DNA of 64,000 nt, taken from Pseudorhodoplanes sinuspersici. Lineage in GTDB: Bacteria; Pseudomonadota; Alphaproteobacteria; Rhizobiales; Xanthobacteraceae. The notes under the pieces are model-generated. The model was not told the origin of the DNA. It saw only the letters and a list, made by a program, of their open reading frames with translations, and did no database searches. The position numbers were made by a program, and so were the translations under genes. Shown here in pieces: positions 19,389 through 27,849 of this stretch. The stretch covers positions 800,501 to 864,500 of the forward strand of contig NZ_CP021112.1 of the NCBI RefSeq assembly GCF_002119765.1, in the 5' to 3' direction. Within the stretch, counting starts at the first letter, position 1. The number at the start of each line of letters is the position of its first letter.

Positions 19389-19839
19389 CGACAACGAACA
19401 CCTTGTCCGCGGATGGATTGTCGCCGATTTCGTAGGTGACGAACGGCTCCGTCTTCTGACCGCTCATGCCCGGTGAACCATCCGGCATGCCGGGCAGCGA
19501 GATGCCCTTGATGTCGGGCTGCTCCTTCAACAGCTTGTCGATCGCCGGCGCCGAAACGTGACCTTCGACCACGTACCGGTCGACCAGCGCGATATGGCAG
19601 CCCTCGAAGCGCTCCGCGATCCCGTGTTGCCTCCTGATCAGGGACATGTCGTGCGTCGGCACGACCGTGACCTTGAACCCGTGCTGCTGCAGGTAGTTCG
19701 CGTGGCCCTCGCAGCAGCCGCATTGCGGATTCTTGTAGAGCGTGACGCCGGGCTTGTCGGCAGCACCGGCGGGCGTAGCAAGCAACATGCCCGCCAGACC
19801 GAGCGTGGTCAGGAAAATTCGGATCATCCGCATCTCCAT
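19384..19839 (-). CDS. periplasmic DUF411 metal-binding protein
   Basis: A 151-residue protein with a Sec signal peptide (MIRIFLTTLGLAGMLLATPA, then GAA). The mature part starts VTLYKNPQCGCCEGHANYL; the CxCC motif marks DUF411, a family often found beside copper or silver resistance genes and presumed to bind metal. Later it has GCHIALVDRYVVEGHVSAPA, another family signature. The start could be ATG 19839 (AAGAG upstream, chosen) or an ATG two codons in. It lies 46 bases downstream of the multicopper oxidase on the same strand, so a copper role is likely by context. Confidence 0.9.
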   Translation of the reverse strand: MEMRMIRIFLTTLGLAGMLLATPAGAADKPGVTLYKNPQCGCCEGHANYLQQHGFKVTVVPTHDMSLIRRQHGIAERFEGCHIALVDRYVVEGHVSAPAIDKLLKEQPDIKGISLPGMPDGSPGMSGQKTEPFVTYEIGDNPSADKVFVVE

Positions 19840-19885
19840 GGATAACTCTTTTCTCTGGATCGCGAGCTGCGCTGACAGCACCGCC

Positions 19886-21325
19886 TCACACCACACGGAC
19901 CACAGCCATCATTCCCCCGGTCTGATGCTCGAGGATGTGGCAGTGAAACATCCAGTCGCCGGGATTGTCGGCGACGAAGGCGATTTCGGCGCGCTCACGC
20001 GGATCGAGCAGCACGGTGTCCAGCCATTCGCGATGCTGCGTCGGCGTTCCGTTGCGTGAGATGACGCGGAAAGCATGGCCGTGCAGATGCATCGGGTGGT
20101 GCCAGGCCGTGTCGTTGACGAGCTCCAGCACATAGGAGCGGTCGCGATCGAGCGTGAGCAGAGGCTTGAGCATGTGGCCTTTCGCGGCAATACCGTTCAC
20201 GGCCCAGACGAGACCGTTATGCATGAGCGTTCGGATGTCGGTCTGCTTGCCGTCCATCATGGCGGACATCATGCCGCCCATCATCCCGCCGCTGAAAACA
20301 ATCTCGTGCCGCTCCGCCGATTTCAGGTCCGGTTCGGCCAAGGGATTGGCGGCAAGCCGCACTGGCGGCTCATCCGCGAAGGTGCGCACCGGCACTTCAT
20401 CGCTGTAGACGAGATCGAGCAGGCGATATGCCATGCCGCGATAAAACGCGTCGGTGACCGTGAACCGCTGGCCCGGCTTTCCGCGCATGTCGATGACAAG
20501 ATCGGCCCGCATCGCCGGACCAAGCACCATGCGATTGCCTTCTGGGACATGCGGTTCGACCGGCTGGCCGTCCATTGCAATGATCCATGGCTGATGCCCG
20601 GCAAATTCAAGTGCGAACATCCGCGCATTCGCTGCGTTGACCAGCCGCAGGCGAATGCGCTCGCCGGCGCGCACAGCAAATGTCTCGCGAATGCGGCCAT
20701 TGACCGTCACCGTGTTGCCAACGCGGCCGTTGTGACTCACGTCGTGCATGTTGCCGAAATCGTCACTGATCGCGGCATTCTTCAACAGCCGCCAGTCGCT
20801 GAGAATCCAGGTCACGTCACGATCGACGGCGGGCGGCGATGACTCTGCAACGATCAGCGCGCCGTAGAGTCCGCGGCCGACCTGTTCGAAGCTGCGCTGA
20901 TGCGGGTGATACCAAAACGTCCCGGCATCCGGGCAGACGAATTCATAGGTGAAGCGTTCACCCGGCGCGATCGGTTTTTGGGTGAGATGCGGAACCCCAT
21001 CCATCGCGTTCGGCAGCCGCACGCCGTGCCAATGGACAGTTGTGTCCTCCCGCAATCCGTTCTCGACATGAATGCGAACACGCTCGCCCTGCGACACGCG
21101 AATGGCAGGGCCGGGCACACTGCCGTTATAGCACCACACCGGCGTGTCCGGATGCGGGGCGCCGACCAGCGGCACCTGTGCCTGGCCTGCGCTCAAGGAG
21201 AATTCACGGACGCTCGCGTCGGATGACGACAGAGCGGACATCGGCCACAGCGGGGCCATCGCCGCACAGGCGGTTCCGGCGAGAAAACTGCGGCGATCAA
21301 CACCGCGTGATTCGTTTGGAGCCAT
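19886..21325 (-). CDS. multicopper oxidase, Tat-exported
   Basis: A 479-residue periplasmic copper oxidase of the CueO/CopA/laccase type with three cupredoxin domains. Export is by Tat (DRRSFLAG at residues 10-17). Copper ligands are complete: HWHG, WYHPHQ, HHPMHLHGHAF and HCHILEH with a downstream Met (QTGGMM) for the type 1 site. A short Met-rich insert, GGMMGGMMSAMMDG (about residue 350), resembles the Met-rich Cu(I)-handling loops of cuprous oxidases. Likely role: oxidise Cu(I) or phenolic substrates in the periplasm. It sits between a small Cys/Met/His protein and DUF411 on one strand, forming a copper cluster. Confidence 0.95.
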   Translation of the reverse strand: MAPNESRGVDRRSFLAGTACAAMAPLWPMSALSSSDASVREFSLSAGQAQVPLVGAPHPDTPVWCYNGSVPGPAIRVSQGERVRIHVENGLREDTTVHWHGVRLPNAMDGVPHLTQKPIAPGERFTYEFVCPDAGTFWYHPHQRSFEQVGRGLYGALIVAESSPPAVDRDVTWILSDWRLLKNAAISDDFGNMHDVSHNGRVGNTVTVNGRIRETFAVRAGERIRLRLVNAANARMFALEFAGHQPWIIAMDGQPVEPHVPEGNRMVLGPAMRADLVIDMRGKPGQRFTVTDAFYRGMAYRLLDLVYSDEVPVRTFADEPPVRLAANPLAEPDLKSAERHEIVFSGGMMGGMMSAMMDGKQTDIRTLMHNGLVWAVNGIAAKGHMLKPLLTLDRDRSYVLELVNDTAWHHPMHLHGHAFRVISRNGTPTQHREWLDTVLLDPRERAEIAFVADNPGDWMFHCHILEHQTGGMMAVVRVV

Positions 21326-21430
21326 TTCGGTCTACTTTCACGACGATTCATGCTTGCGCGGCGCAAAGACTGCGCAACGAACGACAAGCGCACCGGATCG
21401 CAGGCCCGTTTGAGCGCCGGCGAGGCGCGC

Positions 21431-21769
21431 CTAACCCAATCCGGTGAATTTCGGAGGATGCAGATCCGGCGGTCCATGCGCGTCCGCCAACCGAAGCGGT
21501 CTCGCCTCCGGCAAGATTTGCGACACGAGGGCGATATAGGCCGCATTTGCGATTTGCGGCAAAATCGTTGCACTGAAGCAGAAGGTCGGACACAGATGCG
21601 GCGCTGCAGCGTCATCGCGACAACCGTCGCAGCCGTCGGACATCGGCATACTGGTTTCAGCCGCGACCGCTGCCGTTTCCAGACCGCGGACGCAATTCCC
21701 CACACCTCCGACTGCGAGCAGCAGGACCAGCGTCATCGCGACGAATGTGCGCAATTGCGTTGCGGCCAT
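21431..21769 (-). CDS. small exported/membrane protein of the copper cluster (DUF2946-like)
   Basis: A 112-residue protein starting MAATQLRTFVAMTLVLLLAV, a signal or membrane segment, followed by a short region rich in Cys, Met and His (TSMPMSDGCDGCRDDAAAPH, LCPTFC). A second weak hydrophobic stretch follows, and the end is DLHPPKFTGLG. Small proteins with this layout are often seen next to copper oxidases and are labelled DUF2946 or hypothetical. No strong ribosome site is seen. It precedes the oxidase by 105 bases on the same strand. That it is a real gene is supported by its signal-plus-Cys/Met pattern and context, not by a named domain. Confidence 0.6.
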   Translation of the reverse strand: MAATQLRTFVAMTLVLLLAVGGVGNCVRGLETAAVAAETSMPMSDGCDGCRDDAAAPHLCPTFCFSATILPQIANAAYIALVSQILPEARPLRLADAHGPPDLHPPKFTGLG

Positions 21770-21866
21770 AGCTGGACAATAACAACGGCCGCACCAAACC
21801 ACCAGCGACACGCGACGGATCAGCGGCGCCCCCTTTTTGCCGAATTGGAGACGCATCGGAACAGCA

Positions 21867-22523
21867 ATGACACCCGGGCAACCAGATCCTCAACGCCCGC
21901 AGCCGCGTCTCTATCTCGTGACGCCGGTGGCGGCCGATATCGCATCGCTGAAGCTCGATCTGCTGGCGGCGCTCGACAGCGCCGATATCGCGGCCGTGCT
22001 GTTGCGCCTGCCGGACGAAGACGACCGCTCCCTGATCAATCGCGTCAAGGCGCTGGCGCCGACCGTGCAACGGGCGGGCGCCGCGCTCATTCTCGAGGGA
22101 CATCCTGCCATCGTTGCGCGCGGCGGCGCCGATGGCGCGCATCTTCGCAGCATCACAGAATTCGAAGAAGTGGTGAATGCCTTGAAGCCCGACCGCATTG
22201 CCGGTGCGGGCGGCCTCAGCACCCGGCACGACGCCATGATCGCGGCCGAGGGCGGCGCCGATTATGTGATGTTCGGCGAACCCAATGGCGCCGACGAGCG
22301 CCCGGTTTTGCAGGCCATCGCCGAGCGGGTGTCGTGGTGGGCGGAAGTGTTCGAAGCACCCTGCGTTGCCTATGCCGGTTCGTTCGACGATATTGCACCG
22401 CTGGCTGAAGCCGGCGCCGATTTCGTCGCCCTCGGCGATTTCATCTTCGCCGATCCGCGCGGCATCGCGATTGCGGTCGCCGATGCTGCCAGCCGCCTGA
22501 CATCGAAAGCGGCGGTGACATGA
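21867..22523 (+). CDS. thiamine-phosphate synthase family protein (ThiE/TenI-like)
   Basis: A 218-residue TIM-barrel protein of the ThiE/TenI superfamily. Seen: RLYLVTPVA at strand 1, LLRLPDEDD (the pyrimidine/phosphate loop region), then GADGAHL, GADYVMFGEPNG (family GADYVxxGP position) and GADFVALGDFIF. Several classical ThiE residues differ: Q-(I/L)-R-x-K is replaced by LLRLPDED, so catalysis of thiamine phosphate formation is doubtful. It may be the divergent ThiE-like paralogue common in Rhizobiales. Start ATG 21867. Its stop overlaps the ATG of the Sel1 gene by four bases, so the two are co-translated. Confidence 0.75.
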   Translation: MTPGQPDPQRPQPRLYLVTPVAADIASLKLDLLAALDSADIAAVLLRLPDEDDRSLINRVKALAPTVQRAGAALILEGHPAIVARGGADGAHLRSITEFEEVVNALKPDRIAGAGGLSTRHDAMIAAEGGADYVMFGEPNGADERPVLQAIAERVSWWAEVFEAPCVAYAGSFDDIAPLAEAGADFVALGDFIFADPRGIAIAVADAASRLTSKAAVT

Positions 22524-23491
22524 GCAAAGTCGTCCGCATATCGCTCGCGTTATTGATGCTGGCCTCCGGTCATGCCGCCCTGGCCGCCCCGAAAAAATCC
22601 CCGGCACCCGCTCCGGCACCGGAGACATCTCCTGTCGATCCGTCGGCCGACCTTGCCTTCGGCGCCTTCCAGCGCGGCCATTACCTCACCGCCTTTGCCG
22701 AAGCGACCAAGCGGGTCGAAGCGAACGGCGACCCGAAGGCCATGACCCTGCTCGGCGTTCTCTATTCCGGCGGCCTCGGCGTCGTCCAGGACGATGCCAA
22801 GGCGGTCGAATGGTACAAGCTCGCGGCCGACCGTGGCGACCGCGAAGCAATGCTGTCGCTGGCGATGATGCGGCTCGCAGGGCGCGGCGGACCGAAGGAT
22901 CGCGACGCCGCCGCAAAGCTGTTTGCCAGCGCGGCGAAGCTCGGTCAGCCGGCCGCAGCCTACAATCTGGGCCTCCTCTATCTCGAGGGGATGCAGTTTC
23001 CGCAGGATTTCGGCCGCGCCGCCGAGCTGTTCCGGATCGCAGCCCAGGCCGGCAACCGCGAGGCGCAATACGCGCTCGCCACGATGTACAAGGCGGGCCG
23101 CGGCGTCCCCAAGGACGAGAAAGAGGCGACCCGGCTGCTCGGCGCCGCGGCGCTCGCCGACCACCTCGACGCTCAGGTCGAATACGCCATCGCCCTCTAT
23201 AACGGCACCGGCATTGAGAAAGACGAGGCCGGGGCGGCGCAGATCCTGCGCAAGGCGGCGCAGCGGGGCGCTCCGATCGCGCAAAACCGGCTGGCCCGCG
23301 TTCTCGCCACCGGCCGCGGCCTCCCGGCCGACCCGAAGGAAGCGGTGAAATGGCACATCGTCTCGAAGGCCGCGGGCGCCAGCGATCCCTGGCTCGACGA
23401 GTTCATGGCCAAGCAGAGCCCCGACACCCGGGCCGCGGCGGAAAAGGAAGCCCAGCCCTGGCTGTTCATCATCGCCAATTCACGCTCTTGA
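22520..23491 (+). CDS. exported Sel1-repeat (TPR-like) protein
   Basis: A 323-residue protein with a Sec signal (ISLALLMLASGHAALAA) and a Pro/Ala-rich spacer. It then has about six Sel1 repeats of 36 residues: GVLYSGGLGVVQDDAKAVEW, MMRLAGRGGPKDRDAAAKLF, LGLLYLEGMQFPQDFGRAAE, TMYKAGRGVPKDEKEATRLL, and so on. Sel1 repeats form helical scaffolds for protein contacts. The partner is unknown. The ATG overlaps the preceding ThiE-like stop (ATGA). The efp gene follows 69 bases on. Confidence 0.9.
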   Translation: MSKVVRISLALLMLASGHAALAAPKKSPAPAPAPETSPVDPSADLAFGAFQRGHYLTAFAEATKRVEANGDPKAMTLLGVLYSGGLGVVQDDAKAVEWYKLAADRGDREAMLSLAMMRLAGRGGPKDRDAAAKLFASAAKLGQPAAAYNLGLLYLEGMQFPQDFGRAAELFRIAAQAGNREAQYALATMYKAGRGVPKDEKEATRLLGAAALADHLDAQVEYAIALYNGTGIEKDEAGAAQILRKAAQRGAPIAQNRLARVLATGRGLPADPKEAVKWHIVSKAAGASDPWLDEFMAKQSPDTRAAAEKEAQPWLFIIANSRS

Positions 23492-23560
23492 CGGCGGCGG
23501 AGCCGCCGGGGCACACCAACGGCCGAAACAAGTCCCTCCCGAAAACCGTGGAAACGCCTC

Positions 23561-24127
23561 ATGGCCAAGATCAATGGCAACGAAATTCGTCCGGGCATGG
23601 TCATCGAGTACCAGGACACGCTCTGGGCTGCGGTGAAGACCATGGCCGTGAAACCCGGCAAGGGACCGGCCTATAATCAGGTCGAACTGAAGAACCTGAT
23701 CGACGGCCGCAAGCTCAATAACCGCTTCGGCTCCGACGAGCGCGTCGAGCGCGCCCGGCTGGAACAGAAGGACTTTCAGTTCCTGTACAAGCAGGGCGAC
23801 AGCCTCGTCTTCATGGACAACGACAGCTACGAGCAGATCGAATTGCCGGAGGATTTCGTCGGCGAGCGTTCGGCGTTCCTCCAGGACGGCATGACCGTGA
23901 CGCTGGAAATGCACGACGAACGCCCGATCGGCATCAAGCTGCCGGATTATGTGACCCTGGAAATCGTTGAGGCCGATCCGGTCGTGAAGGGGCAGACGGC
24001 GTCGTCTTCCTACAAGCCGGCCAAACTCGAGAACGGCCTGCGGGTCATGGTGCCGCCTTTCATCACCGCCGGCGAAAAGATCATCGTCGATACCAACGAA
24101 GTGACTTACGTCCGCCGGGCGGAGTAG
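23561..24127 (+). CDS. efp: translation elongation factor P
   Basis: EF-P binds stalled ribosomes between the P and E sites and promotes peptide bonds at polyproline runs. The 188-residue protein has three beta domains; the tip loop is KPGKGPAY with Lys34, the residue modified with beta-lysine by EpmA in bacteria that use this pathway. C-terminal signature [19 protein letters not shown] is normal. The modifying genes epmA/epmB are not in the window. Several proline-rich proteins encoded here (57.3-57.8 kb and 48.1 kb) are the sort that need EF-P. Confidence 0.97.
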   Translation: MAKINGNEIRPGMVIEYQDTLWAAVKTMAVKPGKGPAYNQVELKNLIDGRKLNNRFGSDERVERARLEQKDFQFLYKQGDSLVFMDNDSYEQIELPEDFVGERSAFLQDGMTVTLEMHDERPIGIKLPDYVTLEIVEADPVVKGQTASSSYKPAKLENGLRVMVPPFITAGEKIIVDTNEVTYVRRAE

Positions 24128-24137
24128 GTCTTTCTTT

Positions 24138-24262
24138 CACCTCCCCCTGGAGGGGGGAGGTGACCATTTATCGCTCTAGCGATGAATGGTCGGGAGGGGG
24201 TGACTTTTGATCACCCCACCCCGGCTCGTTTTACTCGCCGCCCCTCCCCCTCCAGGGGAGGG
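24138..24262. repeat. cluster of three palindromic elements between efp and the IMPase gene
   Basis: Three adjacent palindromes. The first is CACCTCCCCCT..AGGGGGGAGGTG (24138-24162). The second is a 30-base near-perfect palindrome GACCATTTATCGCT..AGCGATGAATGGTC (24162-24191). The third is CCCCTCCCCC..AGGGGAGGG near 24241-24262. CCTCCCCCTGGAGGGGGAGG-type units are familiar intergenic repeats in Rhizobiales. They may end or protect the efp transcript. Confidence 0.75.
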
Positions 24263-24277
24263 TAAAGAGATCAGTCC

Positions 24278-25078
24278 ATGCTCCACTCCGCCCTCCTCAA
24301 CGTGATGATGAAAGCCGCGCGCAAGGCCGCGCGCGGGCTCATTCGCGATTTCGGCGAAGTCGAGAAGCTGCAGGTTTCGGTCAAGGGCCCGGCAAATTTC
24401 GTCACCGCCGCCGACCGCAAGGCCGAGCAGGTGCTGCGTGATGAATTGATGGCCGCACGGCCGGGCTATTCCTTCATCGGCGAAGAAGGCGGCAAGATCG
24501 AAGGCCCGGACAAGACCCACACCTGGTATGTCGACCCGCTCGACGGCACGACCAACTTCCTGCACGGCATTCCGCAATTTGCGATTTCGATCGGCCTTGA
24601 GCGCGAAGGCACGATGATCGCCGGTCTCGTCTACAATCCGATCACCGACGAGATGTATATCGCCGAGCGCGGCAAAGGCGCCTTCCTCAACGACAAGCGC
24701 ATCCGCGTCGCCGGACGCCGCTCGATGCAGGATGCCGTGGTCGCTTGCGGATTGCCGCATCGCGGACGCGGCGGGCTTGCGGAATTCCGCACCGAATTCG
24801 TCGCTGTACAGGAACAGGTTGCCGGTCTTCGCCGCTTCGGCTCGGCGGCGCTCGATCTCGCCTTTATCGCGGCGGGCCGTTTCGATCTGTACTGGGAACG
24901 CAACCTCTCGTCCTGGGATATGGCAGCGGGCATCCTGCTGGTGCGCGAGGCCGGCGGTTATGTCAGCGATTGCGACGGCAATGACGCGATGCTGACCAAG
25001 GGACACATCGTCGCTGGCAATGAGACCCTGCAGAAAGACCTGCTGAAAATCCTGAAGACCGCCGGCGCAGCCGGCTGA
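24278..25078 (+). CDS. suhB: inositol monophosphatase family protein (SuhB-like)
   Basis: A 266-residue Mg2+/Li+-sensitive phosphatase. The family motifs are complete: FIGEEGG (motif with metal-binding Glu), YVDPLDGTTNFLHGIPQFAIS (D-P-L-D-G-T-T) and LSSWDMAAGILLVREAGG (WDxAA). Substrates of such enzymes include inositol-1-phosphate and other sugar phosphates, and some act as SuhB in rRNA transcription; the exact role is open. The start MLHSALLNVMMKAARKAAR matches SuhB N-termini. It stands alone between repeats and a 221-base gap before the stator pair. Confidence 0.93.
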   Translation: MLHSALLNVMMKAARKAARGLIRDFGEVEKLQVSVKGPANFVTAADRKAEQVLRDELMAARPGYSFIGEEGGKIEGPDKTHTWYVDPLDGTTNFLHGIPQFAISIGLEREGTMIAGLVYNPITDEMYIAERGKGAFLNDKRIRVAGRRSMQDAVVACGLPHRGRGGLAEFRTEFVAVQEQVAGLRRFGSAALDLAFIAAGRFDLYWERNLSSWDMAAGILLVREAGGYVSDCDGNDAMLTKGHIVAGNETLQKDLLKILKTAGAAG

Positions 25079-25167
25079 GACAGGTCGGCCGCAATTTCGT
25101 TGTCATAATGCGGCAGTAGGGCCGTAGCGGCCGGTTTTGTGCGGCTCTCTCACATCCGGGCGCAAAA

Positions 25168-25192
25168 CCTGCCCGCTCAAATGTCGGGCAGG
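25168..25192 (+). terminator. hairpin between the IMPase and MotA-like genes
   Basis: An 8-base-pair stem CCTGCCCG / CGGGCAGG with a 9-base loop, followed by ACTTTAAA. The T-run is weak. It may end the IMPase transcript and separate it from the stator operon, whose promoter would then lie in 25200-25290. Confidence 0.45.
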
Positions 25193-25299
25193 ACTTTAAA
25201 CCGTTTCCAACAGGCTGTGGGACCCTCTCGGGTTCTATTTCGCCGTGTCTGTGCCATATTGATGTTACGCTTTGTCATTGAAAGGCTGGCCTTCAGACA

Positions 25300-26283
25300 A
25301 TGGCTCGTAAGAAATTCGACCCCCACAAGCTCTCCTCCCCCCGCATCTTTCTCGTCCGGATGCTGGTGTTTCTGGTGCTGGGAGGTTTGATCGGCCTCAT
25401 TCTGCATCGGCAGATCATTGCGGCCTTCATGTCCAATCCGGGATTGAACGGCCTGATTCTCGGCGTTCTGGTGATCGGTATCCTGCTGGCTTTCCGGCAG
25501 GTGATCCGGCTGTTCCCCGAAGTCGCCTGGGTCAACAATTTCCGGCTCGCCGATCCTGGCATCGCCGTCGACCGCCCCCCTGTCCTCTTGGCACCGATGG
25601 CGGCCATCCTGGGCGACCGGCTCGGCCGCATGGCGATTTCGACGCCGATGATGCGCGGCCTGCTCGACTCGATCGCCACCCGCCTCGACGAGGCGCGCGA
25701 TTTGTCGCGCTACATGACCGGCCTTCTGATTTTCCTCGGCCTGCTCGGCACCTTCTGGGGCCTGATCGAGACCGTAGGTTCAGTCGGCAAGGTGGTAGAG
25801 ACGCTCAAACCGAACGGTGACGCCGGCTCGGTATTCGAGACACTGCGCGAAGGCCTTGCCGCACCGCTCGGCGGCATGGGCATCGCGTTCTCGTCATCCC
25901 TGTTCGGTCTGGCGGGTTCGCTGGTGCTCGGCTTCCTCGATCTGCAGATGAGCCAGGCGCAGAACCGCTTCTACACCGACCTCGAAGACTGGCTGTCGAC
26001 CACCGTGCATGACATCGGCAGCGACCCGGTGACGGTGACCACATCGGCGCCCATGTCGGGCGATATGCGGGCCGCGATCGAGCGTCTGCGCGAAACCGTG
26101 GCGGAAACCGGCGGCAGCAAGGCCGCCACCGCCGCCATGGCCAATCTCGCCGAAGCGATCCAGGGCCTCGTGCATCACATGCGCTCGGAACAGCAGATGA
26201 TCCGCGACTGGGCCGATTCACAGGCTGAGCAGAATCAGGAAATCCGCAAGGTGCTTGAAATCCTGGCGCGGGAGAAAACCTAA
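25300..26283 (+). CDS. MotA/TolQ/ExbB-like proton-channel subunit
   Basis: A 327-residue inner-membrane protein. Two N-terminal membrane helices lie at about 18-38 and 45-66. A cytoplasmic region follows, then two long helices typical of the MotA/TolQ/ExbB fold: LLIFLGLLGTFWGLIETVGS (about 140-160) and LGGMGIAFSSSLFGLAGSLV (about 190-210). The C-terminal 100 residues are a cytoplasmic helical tail with coiled-coil character (SEQQMIRDWADSQAEQNQEI). With the next gene it should form an ion-driven stator, but no flagellar, Tol or Ton gene is near. Start ATG 25300; the ribosome site AAAGG is rather far upstream. Confidence 0.88.
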   Translation: MARKKFDPHKLSSPRIFLVRMLVFLVLGGLIGLILHRQIIAAFMSNPGLNGLILGVLVIGILLAFRQVIRLFPEVAWVNNFRLADPGIAVDRPPVLLAPMAAILGDRLGRMAISTPMMRGLLDSIATRLDEARDLSRYMTGLLIFLGLLGTFWGLIETVGSVGKVVETLKPNGDAGSVFETLREGLAAPLGGMGIAFSSSLFGLAGSLVLGFLDLQMSQAQNRFYTDLEDWLSTTVHDIGSDPVTVTTSAPMSGDMRAAIERLRETVAETGGSKAATAAMANLAEAIQGLVHHMRSEQQMIRDWADSQAEQNQEIRKVLEILAREKT

Positions 26284-26289
26284 AGTCCC

Positions 26290-27312
26290 ATGGCACTTGC
26301 GCGCAATCGTCGCGAACGCGGCGTCGATTACTGGCCCGGCTTCGTCGATGCGTTGTCGACGCTGCTGCTCGGCATCATCTTCCTGCTGTCGCTTTTTTCG
26401 ATCGTGCAATTCTATTTGTCGCAGGAGATCAGCGGCAAAGACACCGCTTTGCAGCGCCTGAATGCGCAGATCGCCCAGCTGACCGACTTGCTGTCGCTGG
26501 AAAAGACCGGCCGCTCCAACCTCGAGGAATTGCTGGCCAATGTCCGCTCCAACCTCGCCGCGACCGAGGCCGAGCGCGATCGCCTGCGCGGCCTCGCCGA
26601 AGGCGCCGGTCAGGCCGCGGCCGCGCAAGGCAAGGCCAGCGAACTCGCCTCACAACTCGACCTTGAAAAGCAGAGCGTGGCGCGTGCGCTCGCACAGGTC
26701 GAATTATTGAACCAGCAGATCGCCGCCTTGCGCCGCCAACTCGGCGCACTCGAAGCCGCGCTGGAAGTGTCGGAGAAGCGCGAGCGCGACTCGCAGACTC
26801 GCATCGCCGATCTCGGCAATCGGCTCAATGTCGCGCTGGCGCAGCGGGTGCAGGAATTGCAGCGCTATCGCTCGGACTTCTTCGGCCGCCTGCGGCAGAT
26901 CCTCGGTGACCGGCCGGATGTGCGCATCGTCGGCGACCGTTTCGTGTTTCAGTCCGAAGTCTTCTTCGATCCTGGTCAGGCGGTGCTGAAGCCGGAAGGC
27001 CGCGCTGAAGTCGACAAGATCGCCAACGCATTGCTCGAACTGGAAAAGCAAATCCCAAGCGATATCGCCTGGGTCATGCGTGTCGACGGCCATACCGACA
27101 TCCGGCCGATCTCCAATGTGCAATTCCCGTCGAACTGGGAATTATCCGCGGCGCGCGCCATCGCCGTCGTGCAGTACATGATCTCGCGCGGCATCTCTCC
27201 GCAGCATCTGGTCGCCGCCGGCTTTGGCGAATTTCAGCCGCTCGACACCGAGAAGACCGACGAGGCCTTCCGCCGCAACCGCAGGATTGAGCTGAAACTG
27301 ACCGAGCGGTAA
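26290..27312 (+). CDS. MotB/OmpA-like peptidoglycan-binding stator partner
   Basis: A 340-residue protein with one N-terminal membrane helix (FVDALSTLLLGIIFLLSLFS). The Asp in FVDALST sits where the proton-carrying Asp of MotB/TolR lies. A coiled coil of about 150 residues follows (about 50-200), then a C-terminal OmpA-like domain with VMRVDGHTDIRPI, SNWELSAARAIAVVQYM and RRIELKLTER, which binds peptidoglycan. The coiled coil is much longer than in MotB. It begins 6 bases after the channel subunit, so the pair form one operon. Similar pairs occur without flagella in many Rhizobiales; their role is not known to me. Confidence 0.9.
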   Translation: MALARNRRERGVDYWPGFVDALSTLLLGIIFLLSLFSIVQFYLSQEISGKDTALQRLNAQIAQLTDLLSLEKTGRSNLEELLANVRSNLAATEAERDRLRGLAEGAGQAAAAQGKASELASQLDLEKQSVARALAQVELLNQQIAALRRQLGALEAALEVSEKRERDSQTRIADLGNRLNVALAQRVQELQRYRSDFFGRLRQILGDRPDVRIVGDRFVFQSEVFFDPGQAVLKPEGRAEVDKIANALLELEKQIPSDIAWVMRVDGHTDIRPISNVQFPSNWELSAARAIAVVQYMISRGISPQHLVAAGFGEFQPLDTEKTDEAFRRNRRIELKLTER

Positions 27313-27346
27313 CATCCACCTGCCACGGGCAGGATTGAGACGATCC

Positions 27347-27805
27347 ATGTCGCAAGCGATGATCAAGCTGCGGCCTTATCAGACGACCGAATTTGACGCT
27401 GCGCTCGCGCTCTGGCAGCGCGCCTGGCAACTGGCTTATCCGCAGATCGATTTTTCAAAACGCCTTGACTGGTTTCGCGAGCACTGGAGCAACCTGCTGC
27501 TCGATTCAAAAGTCGTTGTTGCCGAATGTCCCGATGCTTCGCGCCTCGCCGGCTTTGTCGCGGTGTCGCCGCGCACCGGCTATCTCGATCAGATCGTGGT
27601 GGCGCCGGAGGCGCAGCGGATGGGCGTAGGCAAAGCGCTGCTTGGCGCCGCCAAACAGATCGGCCAGGACGGACTTTATCTGCACGTTAACAAAGACAAC
27701 ACGCGCGCTCTGGCCTTCTATCAGGCCGGCGGCTTCATCATCGCCGGCGAGGACTTCAACCGCAGGTCCGGCGCGCCGGTCTATATGATGACGTGGCGGC
27801 CGTGA
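27347..27805 (+). CDS. GNAT family N-acetyltransferase
   Basis: A 152-residue acetyl-CoA-dependent acetyltransferase. The central motif A reads QIVVAPEAQRMGVGKALLGA (V-x-P-x-x-Q/R-x-x-G-x-G/A), and motif B has LHVNKDNTRALAFYQAGGF. The substrate is not clear; the RimI-like shape would also fit a small-molecule acetylator. The ATG at 27347 is preferred; another at 27359 (MIKLRPYQ) is possible. It lies 34 bases after the MotB-like gene on the same strand and may be co-transcribed with it. Confidence 0.9.
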   Translation: MSQAMIKLRPYQTTEFDAALALWQRAWQLAYPQIDFSKRLDWFREHWSNLLLDSKVVVAECPDASRLAGFVAVSPRTGYLDQIVVAPEAQRMGVGKALLGAAKQIGQDGLYLHVNKDNTRALAFYQAGGFIIAGEDFNRRSGAPVYMMTWRP

Positions 27806-27807
27806 TG

Positions 27808-27849
27808 GTCATTCCGGGGCGCGAGCAAAGCTCGCGAACCCGGAATGAC
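27808..27849. repeat. palindromic repeat between convergent genes
   Basis: GTCATTCCGG...CCGGAATGAC ends with an internal GCGCGAGC / GCTCGCG stem. This GTCATTCCGGGGCGCG type of element is a familiar repeat of Bradyrhizobium-like genomes. It lies exactly between the GNAT gene and the convergent ABC exporter, whose stop codon it reaches, and probably acts as a shared transcript end. Confidence 0.75.

Noticed and set aside
25300-27312. Zorya-like anti-phage system
   Set aside because: ZorA/ZorB are also MotAB-like, but no ZorC, ZorD, ZorE or other nuclease/helicase gene is adjacent and the neighbours are metabolic.
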